Of a stretch of 64,000 nucleotides of DNA, positions 61,420 to 64,000 are shown in pieces. The first letter of the stretch is position 1. Each line of letters begins with the position of its first letter. Source of the stretch: Vespula vulgaris (taxonomy: Eukaryota; Arthropoda; Insecta; Hymenoptera; Vespidae); contig NC_066587.1 of assembly GCF_905475345.1 (NCBI RefSeq), forward strand, positions 18,429,558 through 18,493,557, given 5' to 3'. The translations under genes and the position numbers were made by a program. Under the pieces are notes generated by a model that saw only the letters and a program-made list of their open reading frames with translations, did not search any database and was not told the DNA's origin.

Positions 61420-63412
61420 CATCTTTCCTCTATATTATCTCTAATATAATGAAATATTTTTGAAAAAATTTCTCTTACCTACAGACTCGTGGGATTTTCC
61501 TTCCCGACGGCATGGTCAATGATATGTTAGGTAACGTTCCTAAAAAAGAAAAAAAAAAGAAAAAGAAAAAAAGAAACAGTTAAATAATATTTACAATTTT
61601 TTTTTTTTTACATAATTTATATCTGCTCGAAATGGTATTTATAAATAATTTGTAGTCGTTTGATATCGTTTTGTTTTTGTAGATATTTTTATATAATAGA
61701 AAAATATATATTATATTATTTCTTATTATTATATATTATATATGTATAATCATATATATATATAAATACATATATACTTATATAAATATTCATTTATTAC
61801 AATTCTGCTTGAGAATAGCGAAAAAAATATTTTCTTTAATATTTTCTTTCTCGAACAATATATATAGATAAATTAGAATAATTAGAACAATATATAAAGA
61901 AAAATTAAATGGTATATAAAATCGTATGACGGTGTTCCGCTAAATAGAAAGTAGGTAATAAATAAAGTAGGTACGATTAAAGGAACGATTCTCTCTCTCT
62001 CTCTCCCTCTCTTCTTGGCCAACTAGGCGCTCATTAATTTAAGATAACTCTGACGTTAGTACACCATACGTATGCCTAGAGCATCCTACATATATTATAT
62101 TATATTTTATATATATATATACACACACATATACACGTACGTTTGTGCAGAATAGAAATGGCGCATGTCAAAACGATTCTCCCTTTCTCCAAATTTCGAT
62201 TTTAGATCAATGAATAGTATCATTCATGTATATAGTCATAATATACTCGATTTGTTAATTATGTATGTATATATGTTCTACAAATATTTATACGTATACA
62301 AATTATGTATATAATAAAAATAAACGAATTAATACGAGTATATAACGATTTTATATATGTATATATAATATCAATTATATATATTATTTATATCAACAAT
62401 TTTTATTTCTGTTAAAATTGTAAAAAAAAAAAAAAAAGGAAGAAGAAAGATTTTTCCATAATTATTTATTAATTTTATTCAGATCTTAGACGTTACAAAT
62501 CGAAGGTAAGAAATAGAATGAGAGTGTATCTCGACGTTGATACGATTAAACTTGAACGAACAAAGAACATATATACCTACATATATATACATATATATTG
62601 TAAAAATACGTAAGTATGTGATCAAAGAGACGTGTGTGTTAAGAGGGATCTTTTTCATTATTTACGGCTTGGCAGAACTTTTGATATTGTATATCCCTTA
62701 TTACATCTGTGCATGTGTATATATATATATGTATACGTACATATGCATATATACATATATATACTTATACTTTATCACTAAAACTTGAAAACTTTCGATA
62801 AGACAAGATGAAACATATGTATATATATACATATATAAAGTTTTTTTTACTCGGATTCTGAAGTCACTTTCAACGAGATAAACAAATTGATAAGTCATTG
62901 TTAATTGCAAGTTGTTCGTTTTAAGATCGATCATTAGCGTGTTAGACATAGAGTCTTTTAAAAATAGTATCTTGTAGTTGGAGTTCCGATTCGATCGGAA
63001 CCTTGGCCTCGTATAAACTTTAGGATCCATGCATATACATATATATCCATCGTTTAATGCTTATCGACATTGGCAATTAATCGTTTTATTTAAGATCGTC
63101 TTTCATTTGAATCCGTCCCTACGATTTCAATTACTTTTTCTTGACAATAACATTTGCATAATTCGCGGTCATTCTCATTTCTTAATATACTTTAATTATT
63201 CTACAATTTATTTCGAAACATTTCTTTCTGTCTGTACAATCAATCGATATTTTACTAAATATCAATTATAAATTATTCGTTTGTTTAGAACGCGATTTAT
63301 TATTATTTACTATTATTTACAGTCGAGAAAAGATCGGATAGGAATTCTTTGTTCGATTTGAATCGGAAGGAAAGAAAAAGTAGAACACAAAAATCGACTC
63401 ACCTATCACCAT
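59709..63412 (-). CDS. Unrecognised 136-residue coiled-coil protein with a 10-nt first coding exon
   Basis: Coding exons in order: 63412-63403 (ATG plus 7 bases), 61539-61479, 60048-59709; 411 nt, or 136 residues. Donors gtgagt and gtaaga and acceptors ttttttag and tttcag are all good, and the frame holds through. The N-terminus (MVIGTLPNISLTMPSGRKIP) has the look of a conserved short motif. A Ser/Asn-rich linker (about 43-63) follows, then one helix rich in charged residues (GIRERIKQMQVEAEIRRDEF onward, about 70-110) likely to form a coiled coil, and a Thr/Gly tail (TATGTGTGTVV). I do not recognise the family. Both introns exceed 1.4 kb and the upstream region is CpG-rich, as for a regulated gene. 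A longer isoform with other exons is possible. Confidence 0.7.
60049..61478 (-). other. Second intron of the orphan gene
   Basis: AT-rich with no exon seen. Contains a TA run at 61370-61414 and a small CG-bearing patch at 61220-61330. Confidence 0.5.
61370..61414. repeat. TA microsatellite
   Basis: About 22 AT units. Confidence 0.95.
61540..63402 (-). other. First intron of the orphan gene
   Basis: AT-rich, with TA/CA runs and a CT run (61990-62012). No coding exon is seen. Confidence 0.5.
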
Positions 63413-64000
63413 TTCACGAGTTTCAACTTAATTGTAGCAGCGTGATTAACGTTGTTCTCTTTCTCTCTATCTCTTTGTTTGCCTGCTTCTCTGTCTTTTC
63501 TTTCGTATTAATGATTACTCGTAAGACACAAAATCCGATGAAACGCCGGTGAACTCTCACGAAGATAAAATAAAAAGATAAAGAATCGCGATCGCGATCG
63601 CAAAAGAGAGCGATCTTTGCGCTTGAAGCGTCTCGCGCGGACTGATCGTCGAACTCTGGCGCTGCGCGCGCGACGTGACCCGTACAAAGGGGTAGAGAGG
63701 GGGTAAAGAGGGGGTAAGAGTAGGACAGGAGAAGGACAGGAGGAGGACAGGACGGAATAGATAGATAGATGGATGAGATAGATAGAGATAGATAGAGAGT
63801 TAGAGAGAGAGAGAGAGAGTGAGAGGAAAGTGGCTCACGTCAGGGACCGTGGAAATTTCCCCTTCTTTACCCTTTCAACCCCCACACCTCACGCCACCCT
63901 CATTCCATCTGCCAAACCTCCTTCTTTCAGAATAGAACGAAAAAAAGGAAAATAATAATTATGTATAAATCCTTTATAATGTCGTGTAACTTTGAACTCG
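63413..64000 (-). promoter_or_regulatory. Likely promoter and leader of the orphan gene
   Basis: Dense CpG between about 63585 and 63685 (TCGCGATCGCGATCGC; GCGCTGCGCGCGCGACGTGA) in an AT-rich region points to a promoter near here. The stretch 63690-63830 is purine-rich (GGGGTAGAGA, GATAGA, GAGA), and 63840-63920 is C-rich with no gene seen before the window edge. Confidence 0.5.
63757..63822. repeat. GATA/GA microsatellite
   Basis: GATA-type units passing into a GA run. Confidence 0.9.

Overview
The window is nuclear DNA from an insect, most likely a hymenopteran (bee or wasp). It is AT-rich, crowded with TA, GA and CA microsatellites, and its genes are split by mostly short AT-rich introns with standard GT-AG borders. 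Several proteins have clear animal orthologues in their insect form (CHD1, Punch, gudu, InaF-type membrane proteins). The order-level call is inference; no sequence comparison could be run. I see no virus, no CRISPR array, no tRNA or rRNA, and no bacterial-type operon.

Layout, left to right. A possible exon of an unknown gene lies at the extreme left (minus strand). The chromatin remodeller CHD1 (plus) has 16 coding exons from 1220 to 11898 and a long AT-rich 3' flank. A copy of what looks like a DNA transposon with long inverted ends lies at 14257-15782. A saccharopine dehydrogenase-like oxidoreductase (SCCPDH; plus, 7 exons) follows at 16674-18578. Then come 6.5 kb without recognisable genes, ending in a purine-rich tract and a candidate initiator. 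GTP cyclohydrolase I (Punch; plus, 5 coding exons, large introns) occupies 25804-33083.

Four minus-strand genes follow: an unrecognised coiled-coil, Cys-rich protein (35385-37636), fibrillarin (38381-40093), an ARM-repeat protein matching gudu/ARMC4 (40539-43442), and Sgf11/ataxin-7-like 3 of the SAGA deubiquitinase module (44612-45747). Sgf11 is head-to-head with an intronless UTP25 (46357-48657), so the two probably share a promoter. Two paralogous single-pass membrane proteins with the InaF motif lie in tandem on the minus strand (49291-50144 and 53159-53887). TMEM192 (plus, 55292-56230) follows. Last is an orphan 136-residue coiled-coil protein on the minus strand, whose first coding exon is only 10 bases (63412 back to 59709).

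Functional themes. CHD1 and Sgf11 act on transcribed chromatin. Fibrillarin and UTP25 both work in the nucleolus on pre-rRNA. Gudu, and possibly its unrecognised neighbour, suggest cilium or sperm biology. Punch makes tetrahydrobiopterin precursor for amine synthesis and eye pigments. I see no reason to call this one functional cluster. The most useful leads are the two unrecognised spliced genes, the InaF pair, the long-inverted-repeat element, the 32-bp tandem array of CRE-like sites, and several candidate promoter signatures. Exon joins were derived by hand from reading frame and splice dinucleotides; in every gene the summed exon lengths are a multiple of three.
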